A DNA stretch of 32,870 nucleotides from Chitinophagales bacterium. Its GTDB lineage: Bacteria; Bacteroidota; Bacteroidia; Chitinophagales; Chitinophagaceae. The stretch covers positions 1-32,870 of the forward strand of contig JAAFJB010000030.1 in the NCBI GenBank assembly GCA_013297995.1. Direction: 5' to 3'. The translations under genes were made by a program, and so were the position numbers. Numbering within the stretch: the first letter of the stretch is position 1; each line of letters opens with the position of its first letter. Under the pieces are notes generated by a model. That model was not told the DNA's origin. It did not search any database and worked only from the letters and a program-made list of their open reading frames with translations. This document shows, piece after piece, positions 9,826 to 19,771 of this stretch.

Positions 9826-9910
9826 ATGAGCCCAAATGCTTCTGATTAGTAATTTTAAAATTTAAGTTATTAGTACTATCATTTCTATGTTTATTTCATA
9901 CTTTTAGAAT

Positions 9911-12900
9911 ATGATGCTCCGCAGTTCCTTTTGCTTGATTACAATACTATCCATTTTTATTTCTTGTACAGTAAAAAAACGAGACACTCTTTTTAGTCTT
10001 CTCGATAATACTGAAATTAATTTTGTTAATAAAGTTGTAGAAACCAAAGAATTCAATGTATTTAAGTACCGAAATTTTTATAATGGTGCAGGTGTTGCTA
10101 CGGGCGATTTGAATAATGATGGATTACCCGAAGTTTTTTTTACAGCTAATCTAGGAGCCAATCAACTTTACCTGAATAAAGGAAATCTAAAATTTGAAAA
10201 TATTTCAGACAAAGCTGGCTTTCTTCCAAAAAAACAATGGAGCACTGGTGTGGTTATGGTAGATATTAATGCAGATGGCTGGCTTGATATTTATATTTGT
10301 AACGCAGGAAATATGATGGAGAAATCGTTGCGAAAGAACCAGTTGTTTATTAATAATCGCGACTTAACCTTCACAGATCGTGCTAAAGAATATGGCCTCG
10401 ATAACGATGGTTATTCTACCCAAGCTTCTTTTTTTGATTATGATTTAGATGGAGATTTGGATTGTTTTTTGGTAAACAACAGTCCCATTCCAGTGAACTC
10501 GCTTAACTATGCTAATATGCGCTCAAAGACTGATGCAGAAGCACCTTTTGCTGATTTCTTGAAAGGGGGTGGAGACCACTTGTATAGAAATGATGCTGGA
10601 TATTTTACTGAAGTAACCAAATTGGCTGGTATTTATGGAAGTATAATCAGTTTTGGTTTAGGGGTTACCGTTGGCGATGTTAATCAGGATGGATATCCAG
10701 ATATTTATGTGTCTAATGACTTTTTTGAAAAAGATTATCTCTATATTAATCAACAGGATGGCAGTTTTAAAGACGAAATGGAAAATAGAATTCAGCATAC
10801 CAGTTTTTCTTCAATGGGTGCTGATATGCAGGATATAAACAATGATGGGATGCAAGATATCTTTACTACGGATATGCTGCCATCAGACGATTATCGTCTA
10901 AAAACAAATACCACTTTTGATGGGTATGATATTTATAAGCTAAAGCAAAAGCAAGGTTTCTATAACCAATTTACACAAAATACTTTGCAGGTAAACAATG
11001 GGTCAGGTCAATTTTTAGAGACTGCTTTTTACAGTGGTGTTGCAGCTAGTGATTGGAGCTGGGGTGCGTTAATTTTTGACGCAGATAGCGATGGACTATC
11101 AGATATTTTTGTATCAAATGGAATATATAGGGATGTTACTGACCAAGATTTTATTGATTTTTTTGCCAATGATGTGGTAAAGCAAATGGTAGTAAAAGGT
11201 AGAAAAGAAGAAATAGGAACAGTGATAGACAAAATGCCATCCGTGCCTGTTCCAAACAAAATATTTGGAAATAAAGGGGCACTTTTATTTACAGATGAAG
11301 GAATCAATTGGGGCTTTGAAAAGCCCAGTTTCTCTAATGGGGCTGCCTATGCTGATCTTGATAATGATGGAGATTTAGATTTGATTGTTAATAATGTAAA
11401 TCAGCCAGCAATGGTGTACCAAAATAACACAAATGTTAAGTTTAATTCTAGTTATTTGTCGCTATCTCTAAAATACAAATCCCCCAATAGTTTTGCAGTT
11501 GGTAGTACTATTAAAGTGTATCAGGCAGATCAAATAATTACTAGAACCATTATGCCAAGTAGGGGATTCCAGTCCTCAGTTGAGTACAAGCAGACCATTG
11601 GATTGGGTAATATAAAACCTGATTCAATTCAAATTATCTGGCCTGATAGAAGTGCCACAACTATTCAAAAACCTGCAGTAGACACACTATTAGTAATTGA
11701 TTTTGCAACTGCTAAAGTGAAAGCGTTTATAGATAAAAATAAACCACGCTCCCTACCATTATTTGAAGCAGTTGAAACCATTTTTGAAAAACATAAAGAG
11801 GATGATTATGTGGATTTTTATATTGAAAGAAATATTCCTTTCATGTTGTCAAAGCAAGGGCCTAAAGCAGCCACAGCGGATGTTAATGGAGACGGATTTA
11901 TGGATGTTTTTATTGGCGGAGCTGCGCAACAACCATCACAACTGTACTTGCAAACTAAAAATGGATTTGTAAAAAAATCAATACCAGATTTTTTACAATA
12001 TAATTTTAATGATATTACCGCAGCATTCTTCTTTGATGCAGATCAAGATGGTGATATGGATCTTTTCACTGGTGGTGGTGGAAATTTTGCAGCTGCTTCA
12101 TCAGAGCTTTATCAAAATCATCTGTATATAAATGATGGAAAAGCTAACTTTTCTTTAAAACCCGGTTCTTTTGCCATTAGCCATACCAACTGTGGTACTG
12201 CTATTCCTATAGATTATGATAGTGACGGGAAATTAGATATTTTTATTGGAAGCAGAAGTACACCCCAACATTACGGAATTATTCCCAAAAGCTTTTTATA
12301 CCATAATATTGGCAATGGTTTGTTTCAAGAAGTGTCTACGCAAATAGCCCCCTTTTTATCACAGCTCGGAATGGTCACATCGGCAGTTTGGTCGGATATA
12401 AATGGCGATAACAAAAATGAATTAATTATAGTAGGTGAATGGATGTATCCGCATATATATACTTTTGAAAAAAATAAATTTGTAGAACTTAAAACAGGGT
12501 TGGAAAATTATATTGGTTGGTGGCAGAAAATGGAAATTGGGGATGTAGATAACGATGGAGATATTGATTTGATATTTGGTAATCTGGGGGATAATTTTTA
12601 TTTGAAACCAACTGAAACGAAACCCGTTAAATTATGGATAAATGATTTTGACCAGAATGGATCAGTGGATAAGGTTTTTAGTCAAGCCATTCAAGGAAAA
12701 GATGTTCCTGTTTTTATGAAAAGGGATATTACAGATCAAATGCCTTTTTTGAAAAAAGCCAATTTAAAACATAGTGAATTTGCAACCAAAACAATACAAG
12801 AGCTATTTGAAAATACACTTAATAATGCACGCGTGCTGCAAGTAAATTATACTTCTTCTGCAATCGCCTACAATAACGCTAAAGGGAATTTTAATCTTAA

Positions 12901-13219
12901 GCCTTTACCAACCGAAGCACAACTATCTTCTATTCATGCAATTTTACCCGCTGATATAAATAAAGATGGGTATCTCGATTTATTAATAGGAGGAAATACG
13001 ATTGACCTACTTCCTCAATTCTGTAGCATTGATGCTTCCTATGGAAATATTTTATTTAATAATAAAAAAGGAGGTTTTACAACCCTTAGGGCTGAGAAAA
13101 GCGGACTTCATATTACCAAGCAAATACGGGATATAGTACCAGTAATTGTGCAGAAAAAACAAAACTATCTTTTTATGGTCAACAATGATTTCCCGATTCT
13201 TTTTAACCAATATTATTGA
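9911..13219 (+). CDS. CRTAC1-like lipoprotein: FG-GAP/VCBS repeats with ASPIC/UnbV domain (copy 1)
   Basis: This 1102-residue exported lipoprotein has a signal ending in SIFISC (lipid Cys19). About fourteen calcium-loop motifs of the D-x-[DN]-x-D-G type run along it, for example DLNNDGLPE, DINADGWLD, DYDLDGDLD, DVNQDGYPD, DLDNDGDLD, DVNGDGFMD, DADQDGDMD and DINKDGYLD. These indicate integrin-alpha-like FG-GAP/VCBS propellers. At about residues 530-600 lies an ASPIC/UnbV domain (GSTIKVYQADQIITRTIMPS, then GLGNIKPDSIQIIWPDRSA), dividing the protein into two propeller regions. The family is widespread in Bacteroidota and often sits beside SusC/D, but its biochemical role is unknown; binding of glycans or proteins at the cell surface with Ca2+ is inferred. 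The next gene is a coupled paralogue. The leader contains TACTTTTA at 9899-9906, near the -7 consensus, but no clear -33 TTG. Confidence 0.9.
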   Translation: MMLRSSFCLITILSIFISCTVKKRDTLFSLLDNTEINFVNKVVETKEFNVFKYRNFYNGAGVATGDLNNDGLPEVFFTANLGANQLYLNKGNLKFENISDKAGFLPKKQWSTGVVMVDINADGWLDIYICNAGNMMEKSLRKNQLFINNRDLTFTDRAKEYGLDNDGYSTQASFFDYDLDGDLDCFLVNNSPIPVNSLNYANMRSKTDAEAPFADFLKGGGDHLYRNDAGYFTEVTKLAGIYGSIISFGLGVTVGDVNQDGYPDIYVSNDFFEKDYLYINQQDGSFKDEMENRIQHTSFSSMGADMQDINNDGMQDIFTTDMLPSDDYRLKTNTTFDGYDIYKLKQKQGFYNQFTQNTLQVNNGSGQFLETAFYSGVAASDWSWGALIFDADSDGLSDIFVSNGIYRDVTDQDFIDFFANDVVKQMVVKGRKEEIGTVIDKMPSVPVPNKIFGNKGALLFTDEGINWGFEKPSFSNGAAYADLDNDGDLDLIVNNVNQPAMVYQNNTNVKFNSSYLSLSLKYKSPNSFAVGSTIKVYQADQIITRTIMPSRGFQSSVEYKQTIGLGNIKPDSIQIIWPDRSATTIQKPAVDTLLVIDFATAKVKAFIDKNKPRSLPLFEAVETIFEKHKEDDYVDFYIERNIPFMLSKQGPKAATADVNGDGFMDVFIGGAAQQPSQLYLQTKNGFVKKSIPDFLQYNFNDITAAFFFDADQDGDMDLFTGGGGNFAAASSELYQNHLYINDGKANFSLKPGSFAISHTNCGTAIPIDYDSDGKLDIFIGSRSTPQHYGIIPKSFLYHNIGNGLFQEVSTQIAPFLSQLGMVTSAVWSDINGDNKNELIIVGEWMYPHIYTFEKNKFVELKTGLENYIGWWQKMEIGDVDNDGDIDLIFGNLGDNFYLKPTETKPVKLWINDFDQNGSVDKVFSQAIQGKDVPVFMKRDITDQMPFLKKANLKHSEFATKTIQELFENTLNNARVLQVNYTSSAIAYNNAKGNFNLKPLPTEAQLSSIHAILPADINKDGYLDLLIGGNTIDLLPQFCSIDASYGNILFNNKKGGFTTLRAEKSGLHITKQIRDIVPVIVQKKQNYLFMVNNDFPILFNQYY

Positions 13220-16200
13220 TGCATACCCTGTATTTTATGCTCAAAATTTATACAAATCGGAAGTTTTTATTCTCTATTATATTGGCATTTAACTTTATAA
13301 TTCATGCTGCTTGCAATCAACAAAAATCGACTTCCTCTTTATTTACTGCATTAAACTATAAGTATACTGGACTTGACTTTCGCAATCAACTTAGCCCAAC
13401 TACTTTACTAAATCCATTTACTTATATGTATTATTATAATGGGGGCGGTGTTGGTTGTGGTGACTTTAATAATGATGGATATGCCGATCTTTTCTTTACT
13501 GCCAATCAAGGAAGAAATACGCTTTACTTGAATAAACATGAATTAAATTTCGAAGATATTTCTGATAAAGCAGAGATACCACAAGATTTTGAAGCTTGGA
13601 ATACAGGCGTTTCAGTTATAGACATTAACCAAGATGGACTATTAGATATTTATATTTGTAGAGTAGATCATTTTAAATTAAAAAAAGCCAATCAACTTCT
13701 TATTTGCAAAAATATTGATAAACAGGGCATTCCTCATTACATAGATGAGGCTGAAGAATATGGACTAAATTTTTCAGGATATAGTACACAAGCTGTTTTT
13801 TTTGATTATGATGGTGACGATGATTTGGATATGTTTTTACTCAATCATTCCATTAATCACAATGGAAATTATGCCGCACGTGAACAGTTTAATAATCAAT
13901 ATGATTCTGTTGCTGGAGATAGGTTGTACCAAAATAATATTTCACAAAAAACAGGCAAAAACGCCCTTACTTATTTTACAGATAAAACCAAAGAGGCAAA
14001 AATTATTGGCAATAAAATTAGTTATGGACTTGGAGTGGCAGTTGCAGATATCAATTTAGATGGTTGGCCTGATATTTATGTTGGCAATGATTTTCATGAA
14101 AATGACTACTTGTATATTAACCAAAAAAATGGCTCGTTTAAAGAACTGGGTAATCAACAACTTATGCATACCAGTCAGTTTACGATGGGTGTAGATATTG
14201 CGGACGTAAATAATGATGCCTATCCAGATATTATTTCAATGGATATGCTTCCATACGAACCTAGTATGCTTAAACGCTCACTCTCAGAAGACGACTATTC
14301 CATTTTTCAACAAAAAATTGCATTGGGATATAGTCATCAATTTGCTAGAAATAATTTACAGTTCAATAGGGGTGATGATAAGTTTAGTGAAATTGGTCAG
14401 TATGCTGGTGTACATGCAACAGACTGGAGCTGGGCTTCTTTGTGGATGGATTTTGACAATAATGGAAAAAAAGATTTATTTATTTCTAATGGAATTCCTA
14501 AGCGATTTACTGATATTGATTATGTTAATTTTGTAGCTGCTGATTATATGCAAAAAAAGTTACAAAATAATTTGCTTCAACCCAATGATTTTGTTTTGCT
14601 GAATCAATTCCCTGAAATTAAACTACCCAATCAGTTTTTCTTAAATAAAGGCAACCTTACCTTTAATAATATATCTAATGATATAGTAAATAATCCTCCT
14701 ACCTTTTCAAACGGGGCAGCCTATGCCGATTTTGACCTAGATGGTGATTTAGATATTGTAGTTAATAATATAAATGATGAAGTGTTGTTGTATGCCAACA
14801 ATACACAGTTGAATAGTACGCCTAAAACTAAATATGTTGCTGTTGATTTTGAAGGTCCTCAACACAATAAGCAAGCAATAGGGGCTAAGATTTTAGTGTT
14901 TGAAAGTGAGGAGGTAACTACTTACGAAAACCAATTTGTACATGGGTTTCAATCCAGTATGTCTGCACCAGTTCACATGGGTCTTCAAAATATAAAGCCA
15001 GATTCAGTGTTGTTAATTTGGCCGAATAATAGCTATGAAAAAATTCAATTAAAGCCTAATCAACTCAATATTTTCAAATTTAAAAAGAGACTTCCTCCTT
15101 TTGATTATCCAGCATTTAAACAAAAATTGAATGCGCCTCATTCGGTAGTATTTACTGATATCACCCAATCTTCGGGATTGCTTTTTAAGCACAGCGAAAA
15201 TAATTTTAATGAATTTGACCGTGAGTCGCTAATGCCAAAAATGCTTTCAGCGGAAGGTCCAGCTATTGCTGTAGCAGATATCAATTACGATGGGCTGGAA
15301 GATGTTTTTATTGGGGCTTCCAAAACTTTTCACAACGCCGTTTTTATACAAAACAAATTAGGGAAATTTGTTCACATTCATCAGCCTAGTTTATTGCTAG
15401 ATTCAATCTGGGAGAATACGGATGCTATTTGGGTAGATGTAAATCAAGACAAATATGTTGATTTAGTAATAGCAAGCGGTGGGAATGAATATTATGGATC
15501 TGATCAACATTTGAATCCACTCTTATACCTCAATGATGGGAAGGGAAATTTGACAAAAAAATCTGATGCATTTGATCAGTTATTTGTTACACAAAGCAGA
15601 GTAGTTGCATCAGATTTTAATGGAGATGGAGCAGTAGACCTGTTTCTTGCGGGTAGGGCAATACCTTGGCAATATGGTATTACGCCTCGCTCTTATCTAT
15701 TGCAAAATGATGGCACTGGAAAATTTAATGATGTAACAGCCGCTTATTCAAAAGCATTATTGAAACCTGGAATGGTTAGTTCAGCTCAATGGCTTGATTT
15801 AACTGGTGATAAGCAGGATGATTTATTATTGAGTTATGAATGGGGCGGAATTGATTTATTTGTAAAAAATAATAATGGGTTTACAAAAAAAGAAATTACG
15901 CAACGCAATGGATGGTGGCAATTTGTTTTGCCTATTGATATTGATGATGATGGTGATTTGGACATGATTGCTGGGAATGCTGGTTTAAATACCCGCCTGA
16001 AAGCTTCATTTGAAAAACCAGTCAAGCTTTATCTCTCTGATTTTGATGCTAATGGAAGTTTAGAGCAACTGCTCACTTACTATTTAAGCAATATAGAAAT
16101 GCCTTTTGCAAGTAAGAATCAATTAGAAAAAAAACTGCCCTCTTTAAAGCAGAAATATTTATACGCCGCTGATTTTGCTAAAGCTGATTTAACAGCGTTG

Positions 16201-16623
16201 ATGGGAGAGCAAAAATTAAAAGCAGCCACTTTACTTGTTGCTGACTGTTTTGAAAATGCTTTATTTTTAAATGATGGTAATCTTAATTTTACATTTATTA
16301 AATTACCCTTTGAAGCGCAACTAAGTATGCTAAAAGCAGCTGCTATTTTGCCCAAATCTACAACTAAGCATCCTCCTATATTATTAATGGGCAACAGCTA
16401 TAATAACAATGTGGAAATAGGACGCCAGGATGCTGATTTCGGTACGATAATATCTTATTTGGGTAAGGAAGGCTTCAATACTTTCAGCATGAAAAAAACA
16501 ACTATAAAAGGACAGGTGAATAATATAAAATCAATTAAAATTGGTAGTCAACAAGCTTATATTATTGGTATAAATAATGATTCATTAAAAGTTATTACAA
16601 CACAACAACGCATTAATAAATAG
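13219..16623 (+). CDS. CRTAC1-like lipoprotein: FG-GAP/VCBS repeats with ASPIC/UnbV domain (copy 2)
   Basis: This is a paralogue of the gene before it. Its ATG shares one base with the upstream TGA (TGATG), so translational coupling is likely. A later ATG at 13237 would also leave a usable lipoprotein signal. The signal ends in IIHAAC (Cys32 from the chosen start). About thirteen calcium-loop motifs are present (DFNNDGYAD, DINQDGLLD, DINLDGWPD, DFDLDGDLD, DINYDGLED, DFNGDGAVD, DIDDDGDLD and others). The ASPIC/UnbV block lies at about residues 553-622 (GAKILVFESEE, HMGLQNIKPDSVLLIWP). The same block order as copy 1 (ISDKA, GYSTQA.FFDYD, DWSW, FSNGAAYAD) shows tandem duplication followed by strong divergence. 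The two may form a heteromeric surface complex; that is inference. The 3' end overlaps the convergent next gene by 11 bases. Confidence 0.9.
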   Translation: MHTLYFMLKIYTNRKFLFSIILAFNFIIHAACNQQKSTSSLFTALNYKYTGLDFRNQLSPTTLLNPFTYMYYYNGGGVGCGDFNNDGYADLFFTANQGRNTLYLNKHELNFEDISDKAEIPQDFEAWNTGVSVIDINQDGLLDIYICRVDHFKLKKANQLLICKNIDKQGIPHYIDEAEEYGLNFSGYSTQAVFFDYDGDDDLDMFLLNHSINHNGNYAAREQFNNQYDSVAGDRLYQNNISQKTGKNALTYFTDKTKEAKIIGNKISYGLGVAVADINLDGWPDIYVGNDFHENDYLYINQKNGSFKELGNQQLMHTSQFTMGVDIADVNNDAYPDIISMDMLPYEPSMLKRSLSEDDYSIFQQKIALGYSHQFARNNLQFNRGDDKFSEIGQYAGVHATDWSWASLWMDFDNNGKKDLFISNGIPKRFTDIDYVNFVAADYMQKKLQNNLLQPNDFVLLNQFPEIKLPNQFFLNKGNLTFNNISNDIVNNPPTFSNGAAYADFDLDGDLDIVVNNINDEVLLYANNTQLNSTPKTKYVAVDFEGPQHNKQAIGAKILVFESEEVTTYENQFVHGFQSSMSAPVHMGLQNIKPDSVLLIWPNNSYEKIQLKPNQLNIFKFKKRLPPFDYPAFKQKLNAPHSVVFTDITQSSGLLFKHSENNFNEFDRESLMPKMLSAEGPAIAVADINYDGLEDVFIGASKTFHNAVFIQNKLGKFVHIHQPSLLLDSIWENTDAIWVDVNQDKYVDLVIASGGNEYYGSDQHLNPLLYLNDGKGNLTKKSDAFDQLFVTQSRVVASDFNGDGAVDLFLAGRAIPWQYGITPRSYLLQNDGTGKFNDVTAAYSKALLKPGMVSSAQWLDLTGDKQDDLLLSYEWGGIDLFVKNNNGFTKKEITQRNGWWQFVLPIDIDDDGDLDMIAGNAGLNTRLKASFEKPVKLYLSDFDANGSLEQLLTYYLSNIEMPFASKNQLEKKLPSLKQKYLYAADFAKADLTALMGEQKLKAATLLVADCFENALFLNDGNLNFTFIKLPFEAQLSMLKAAAILPKSTTKHPPILLMGNSYNNNVEIGRQDADFGTIISYLGKEGFNTFSMKKTTIKGQVNNIKSIKIGSQQAYIIGINNDSLKVITTQQRINK

Positions 16624-17539
16624 GGTAGTATAGCTTTGTAATCCATTTACTTGAATCTTTCTCTAAAGACCTGTTAGTTACTAAGCGTTGGAATGGAATT
16701 GCGGCAGCCATCTTTTTATAGTCGTATAAATAATGTTCCAACGACTTAATTCCTGATTCTACTGAATTTGTTCCACCAATTATTTCAGCAACAATAACAT
16801 TGCCCAATACCATTTTTTTCAAATAAAATGGGTTGGCAGATGGAAGAGCAGTATCGGTTGCAATGGCTGCCATTAATCTGTAGTTAGCAGCATCAACTTT
16901 AAATATATGAATGATGGGTTTATTTACTGCTTTTCCTTTATTGGCAGAAATATATTGCTGGATTTTAGCTAATAAAGTATATACCTCAGTTACAGAAGGA
17001 TAATGATTTAGGCCTTTTTTGGTAGCAATATAAAAGGGTTGGGTTAGTTTTTCAGACAAAATAGAAATGCCATATACTCGATTGGTTGCCGAAAAGAAAT
17101 TAGTGATACTCTTGAATAGCTTATTTTTAACCTGCTTAACTTTTAATAGTTGTAAATACTGGGCTAGTTTTACGATAATATTATTTGAAAATTGATGTGT
17201 TAAACGAATTGTAAATCTAGTTTCAAATTCATTAATGGCGGAGAATTCCATTTCAATATTTGTATAAAGCTTCTCTGTAAAAATTTTACCGTAGAATCCA
17301 GTTATCAAATTCTTATTGATTAGTATGATTGAATTGTTTACTTCATAAGTACTATCCGTAACTGAGTTTCCTGGCCACCATTTTGCCCAGTTTTTTTGAG
17401 AAGACATATTTCTAATTACTGCGTCTAGTGGAATTTTAACCGTGGTAGTTTCTACTTCCATACCATGCCTGGGCAATGCATAAAAAACTGCCGTGGAGAA
17501 GGCTAAAATAAGGCAGAATACGATATATTTTTTTTTCAT
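16613..17539 (-). CDS. Membrane-anchored SRPBCC plus GyrI-like two-domain protein
   Basis: This is a 308-residue protein. A short basic start (MKKKY) and a hydrophobic stretch at residues 5-21 give an N-terminal anchor or signal. Residues of about 25-150 resemble a SRPBCC/START-like ligand pocket (IPLDAVIRNMSSQKNWAKWWPG, then EFETRFTIRLTHQFSNNIIV). Residues of about 165-305 resemble the GyrI-like effector-binding fold (QPFYIATKKGLNHYPSVTEVYTLL, then GNVIVAEIIGGTNSVESGIKSLEHYL). Fusions of these two small-molecule-binding domains occur in Bacteroidota; no enzymatic motif is visible. The gene runs opposite to the CRTAC1 pair and overlaps its 3' end, and it is divergent from the GH65 gene with about 180 bases between. 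It may not belong to the sugar island functionally. Domain calls are by pattern and moderately secure. Confidence 0.65.
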   Translation of the reverse strand: MKKKYIVFCLILAFSTAVFYALPRHGMEVETTTVKIPLDAVIRNMSSQKNWAKWWPGNSVTDSTYEVNNSIILINKNLITGFYGKIFTEKLYTNIEMEFSAINEFETRFTIRLTHQFSNNIIVKLAQYLQLLKVKQVKNKLFKSITNFFSATNRVYGISILSEKLTQPFYIATKKGLNHYPSVTEVYTLLAKIQQYISANKGKAVNKPIIHIFKVDAANYRLMAAIATDTALPSANPFYLKKMVLGNVIVAEIIGGTNSVESGIKSLEHYLYDYKKMAAAIPFQRLVTNRSLEKDSSKWITKLYYPIY

Positions 17540-17718
17540 TTTAAAAGGGCAGCCGTTTATAAAAAAATAATGTGTAAAAATATTTTATCAATAGATTTAT
17601 ACTATCAACGAAATGCAATTTAAGTAATTATGAAATGAGCCATAACAAGAATTTGTTACCAACCGAAATGTTAATTAGCGAATTCCATGTGGCCATTAAA
17701 AAAAATAAATATTAACAC

Positions 17719-19752
17719 ATGAAAAAAACACTCAGTTTTTCTGCAATACTTTTTATAATAGGTCTGGGATCTTTGAACGCTCAAGACCCTTGGAAACTAA
17801 ATGCCGTAGCTATTGATCCTGCAAATTACTATGGTATAACAGTTGCAAATGGTATGATTGGCGTTGTTTCTTCACCTGAACCATTCAAAGTGAAAGAGGT
17901 GGTACTTGCTGGTGCTTATGACCAGTATGGCAGGGGCAGGGTGAGTAATTTCTTGCGCAGCTTCAACTTGCTCAATATGCAAATTGCTATTGATGATAGG
18001 AATATAATTGCTGCTGAAGTACAAAATATGAAACAGGAGCTTGACATGCAAAAAGCATCTTTTACGGTTTCATTTGATTATGGTGATAAAGCCACTATTC
18101 AATATAGCTATTATGCATTGCGCCATCTGCCTTTTACCGTGTTGATGGATGTTAAAATTACAGCTAAAAAAGATTTGAACTTTAACACTTCCAGCGTAAT
18201 GGAAGCACCAGATGCATTAAAAGACGTACAAAATTATTACAATGAGATTGATCGCCCCCATGTAAATATTGGTCTATTAACTTCTTCCGCTAAAAGTCCC
18301 ACTGGTAAATTGCTCATGTGCGCAAGTAATGCGTTTATATTTTCAGAGCAGCATGGTGCGGAGCCTCGTGTAATTCATGAAATGTGGCACAATAATATGC
18401 ACCTCATGAAATTCAGTAAAAAAATAAAAGCTGGAACTGAGTATAGCTATGCAGTTGTAGGCTCATCTATTACCAGTGCCCATCATGATGATCCTTTAAA
18501 CGAGGCGGAAAGGCTCACCATTTTTGCCAAACTAGAGGGTAGAGATCGCTTACTTAGTTTTCACCAGAATGCTTGGAACGAGTTGTGGAAATCGGATATA
18601 AAAATTGAAGGAGATGATCAGTCGCAACAAGACGTGCACAGCATGCTTTACCATCTCTATTCATTTGTGAGAGAAGGTACCGATTTTAGCCCCTCTCCAA
18701 TGGGTTTGAGTGGGTTGGGATACAATGGTCACGTATTTTGGGACACTGAATTATGGATGTATCCAGCCCTTTTAGTATTACAGCCAAAAATGGCCAAGAG
18801 CTTGGTCGAATATCGCTTTAATAGGCTGGAAGCTGCTAAGAAAAACGCTTTCAGTCACGGTTATAAAGGCGCCATGTTCCCCTGGGAAAGTGCGGCATCT
18901 GGCGTGGAGGAAACACCTGTTTGGGCATTGAGTGGTCCTTTCGAACACCATATTACTGCTTGTGTTGGCATTGCTGCTTGGAATTATTATTGTGTAACAC
19001 AAGATAAAGAGTGGTTGAAAGAAAAAGGCTGGCCTGTTTTAAAAGCGGTGGCTGATTTTTGGGCTAGTAGGGTAGAGCGCAATGGGCCAGGAAAATACGA
19101 TATTAAAAATGTGGTAGCGGCAGATGAGTGGGCTGAGAATGTTGATAATAATGCGTGGACCAATGCTGCTGCAAAAGCGGTGTTGAACTATGCTACCGAA
19201 GCCGCAAAAATAATTGGAACTACGGCAGATACGGATTGGCTTGAGGTAGCTCAAAATATTCCTATTCAAAAAATGGAAAATGGCGTTACAAAAGAGCATG
19301 CTACTTATAAGGGTGAAGGTATTAAGCAGGCGGATGTTAATTTATTATCTTATCCTCTAAAAGAAGTGGAAGATCCAAAAGAAGTACTAAAAGACCTGGA
19401 GTATTATGAAAAAAGAATTCCCAATGAGGGAACTCCTGCAATGACTCAAGCTATTTTTTCGCTTTTGTATGCCAGATTGGGTGAGGGTGAAAAAGCCTAT
19501 CGTTTTTTTCAAGAAGGGTATCTTCCCAACTTAAATCCGCCTTTTAGGGTGATTGCAGAAACCAAGGGCGGCACAAATCCCTATTTTGCAACGGGTGCAG
19601 GGGGAATGATCCAATCGGTATTAATGGGTTTCGGAGGGCTTGAAATTACCCCAAAAGGGATTGTTCAAATTAAATCGGCCTTACCCAAAAAATGGAAAAA
19701 GCTTACTATATCTAATGTGGGTATTTTGAAGAAAACATTTGTAGTTCAATAA
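17719..19752 (+). CDS. Secreted glycoside hydrolase family 65 enzyme (inverting alpha-glucosidase type)
   Basis: This 677-residue protein has a signal peptide (MKKTLSFSAILFIIGLGSLNAQ), placing it in the periplasm or at the surface. An N-terminal beta-sandwich of about 250 residues precedes an (alpha/alpha)6 barrel with GH65 landmarks: GYNGHVFWDTELWMYPALLV (334-353), GAMFPWESAASGVEETP (384-400), AADEWAENVDNNAWTN (467-482), KQADVNLLSYPL (536-547) and TGAGGMIQSVLMGFGG (625-640). The general acid is probably E470. E614, in VIAETKGG, sits where hydrolysing GH65 members carry a catalytic base, favouring a hydrolase over a phosphorylase. Known GH65 substrates are trehalose, kojibiose, maltose and related alpha-glucosides; a Flavobacterium member is known to hydrolyse kojibiose. 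Specificity here is not determined. A small exported protein follows 19 bases downstream, so the two are probably co-transcribed. Confidence 0.88.
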   Translation: MKKTLSFSAILFIIGLGSLNAQDPWKLNAVAIDPANYYGITVANGMIGVVSSPEPFKVKEVVLAGAYDQYGRGRVSNFLRSFNLLNMQIAIDDRNIIAAEVQNMKQELDMQKASFTVSFDYGDKATIQYSYYALRHLPFTVLMDVKITAKKDLNFNTSSVMEAPDALKDVQNYYNEIDRPHVNIGLLTSSAKSPTGKLLMCASNAFIFSEQHGAEPRVIHEMWHNNMHLMKFSKKIKAGTEYSYAVVGSSITSAHHDDPLNEAERLTIFAKLEGRDRLLSFHQNAWNELWKSDIKIEGDDQSQQDVHSMLYHLYSFVREGTDFSPSPMGLSGLGYNGHVFWDTELWMYPALLVLQPKMAKSLVEYRFNRLEAAKKNAFSHGYKGAMFPWESAASGVEETPVWALSGPFEHHITACVGIAAWNYYCVTQDKEWLKEKGWPVLKAVADFWASRVERNGPGKYDIKNVVAADEWAENVDNNAWTNAAAKAVLNYATEAAKIIGTTADTDWLEVAQNIPIQKMENGVTKEHATYKGEGIKQADVNLLSYPLKEVEDPKEVLKDLEYYEKRIPNEGTPAMTQAIFSLLYARLGEGEKAYRFFQEGYLPNLNPPFRVIAETKGGTNPYFATGAGGMIQSVLMGFGGLEITPKGIVQIKSALPKKWKKLTISNVGILKKTFVVQ

Positions 19753-19771
19753 ATTTCATTATTTTGAGGCG

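Noticed and set aside
9911..16623. Possibility that the repeated DxDxDG runs are DNA repeats or a recent duplication
   Set aside because: The motif repeats at protein level only; the nucleotide sequences differ, so they are calcium loops of old propeller repeats.
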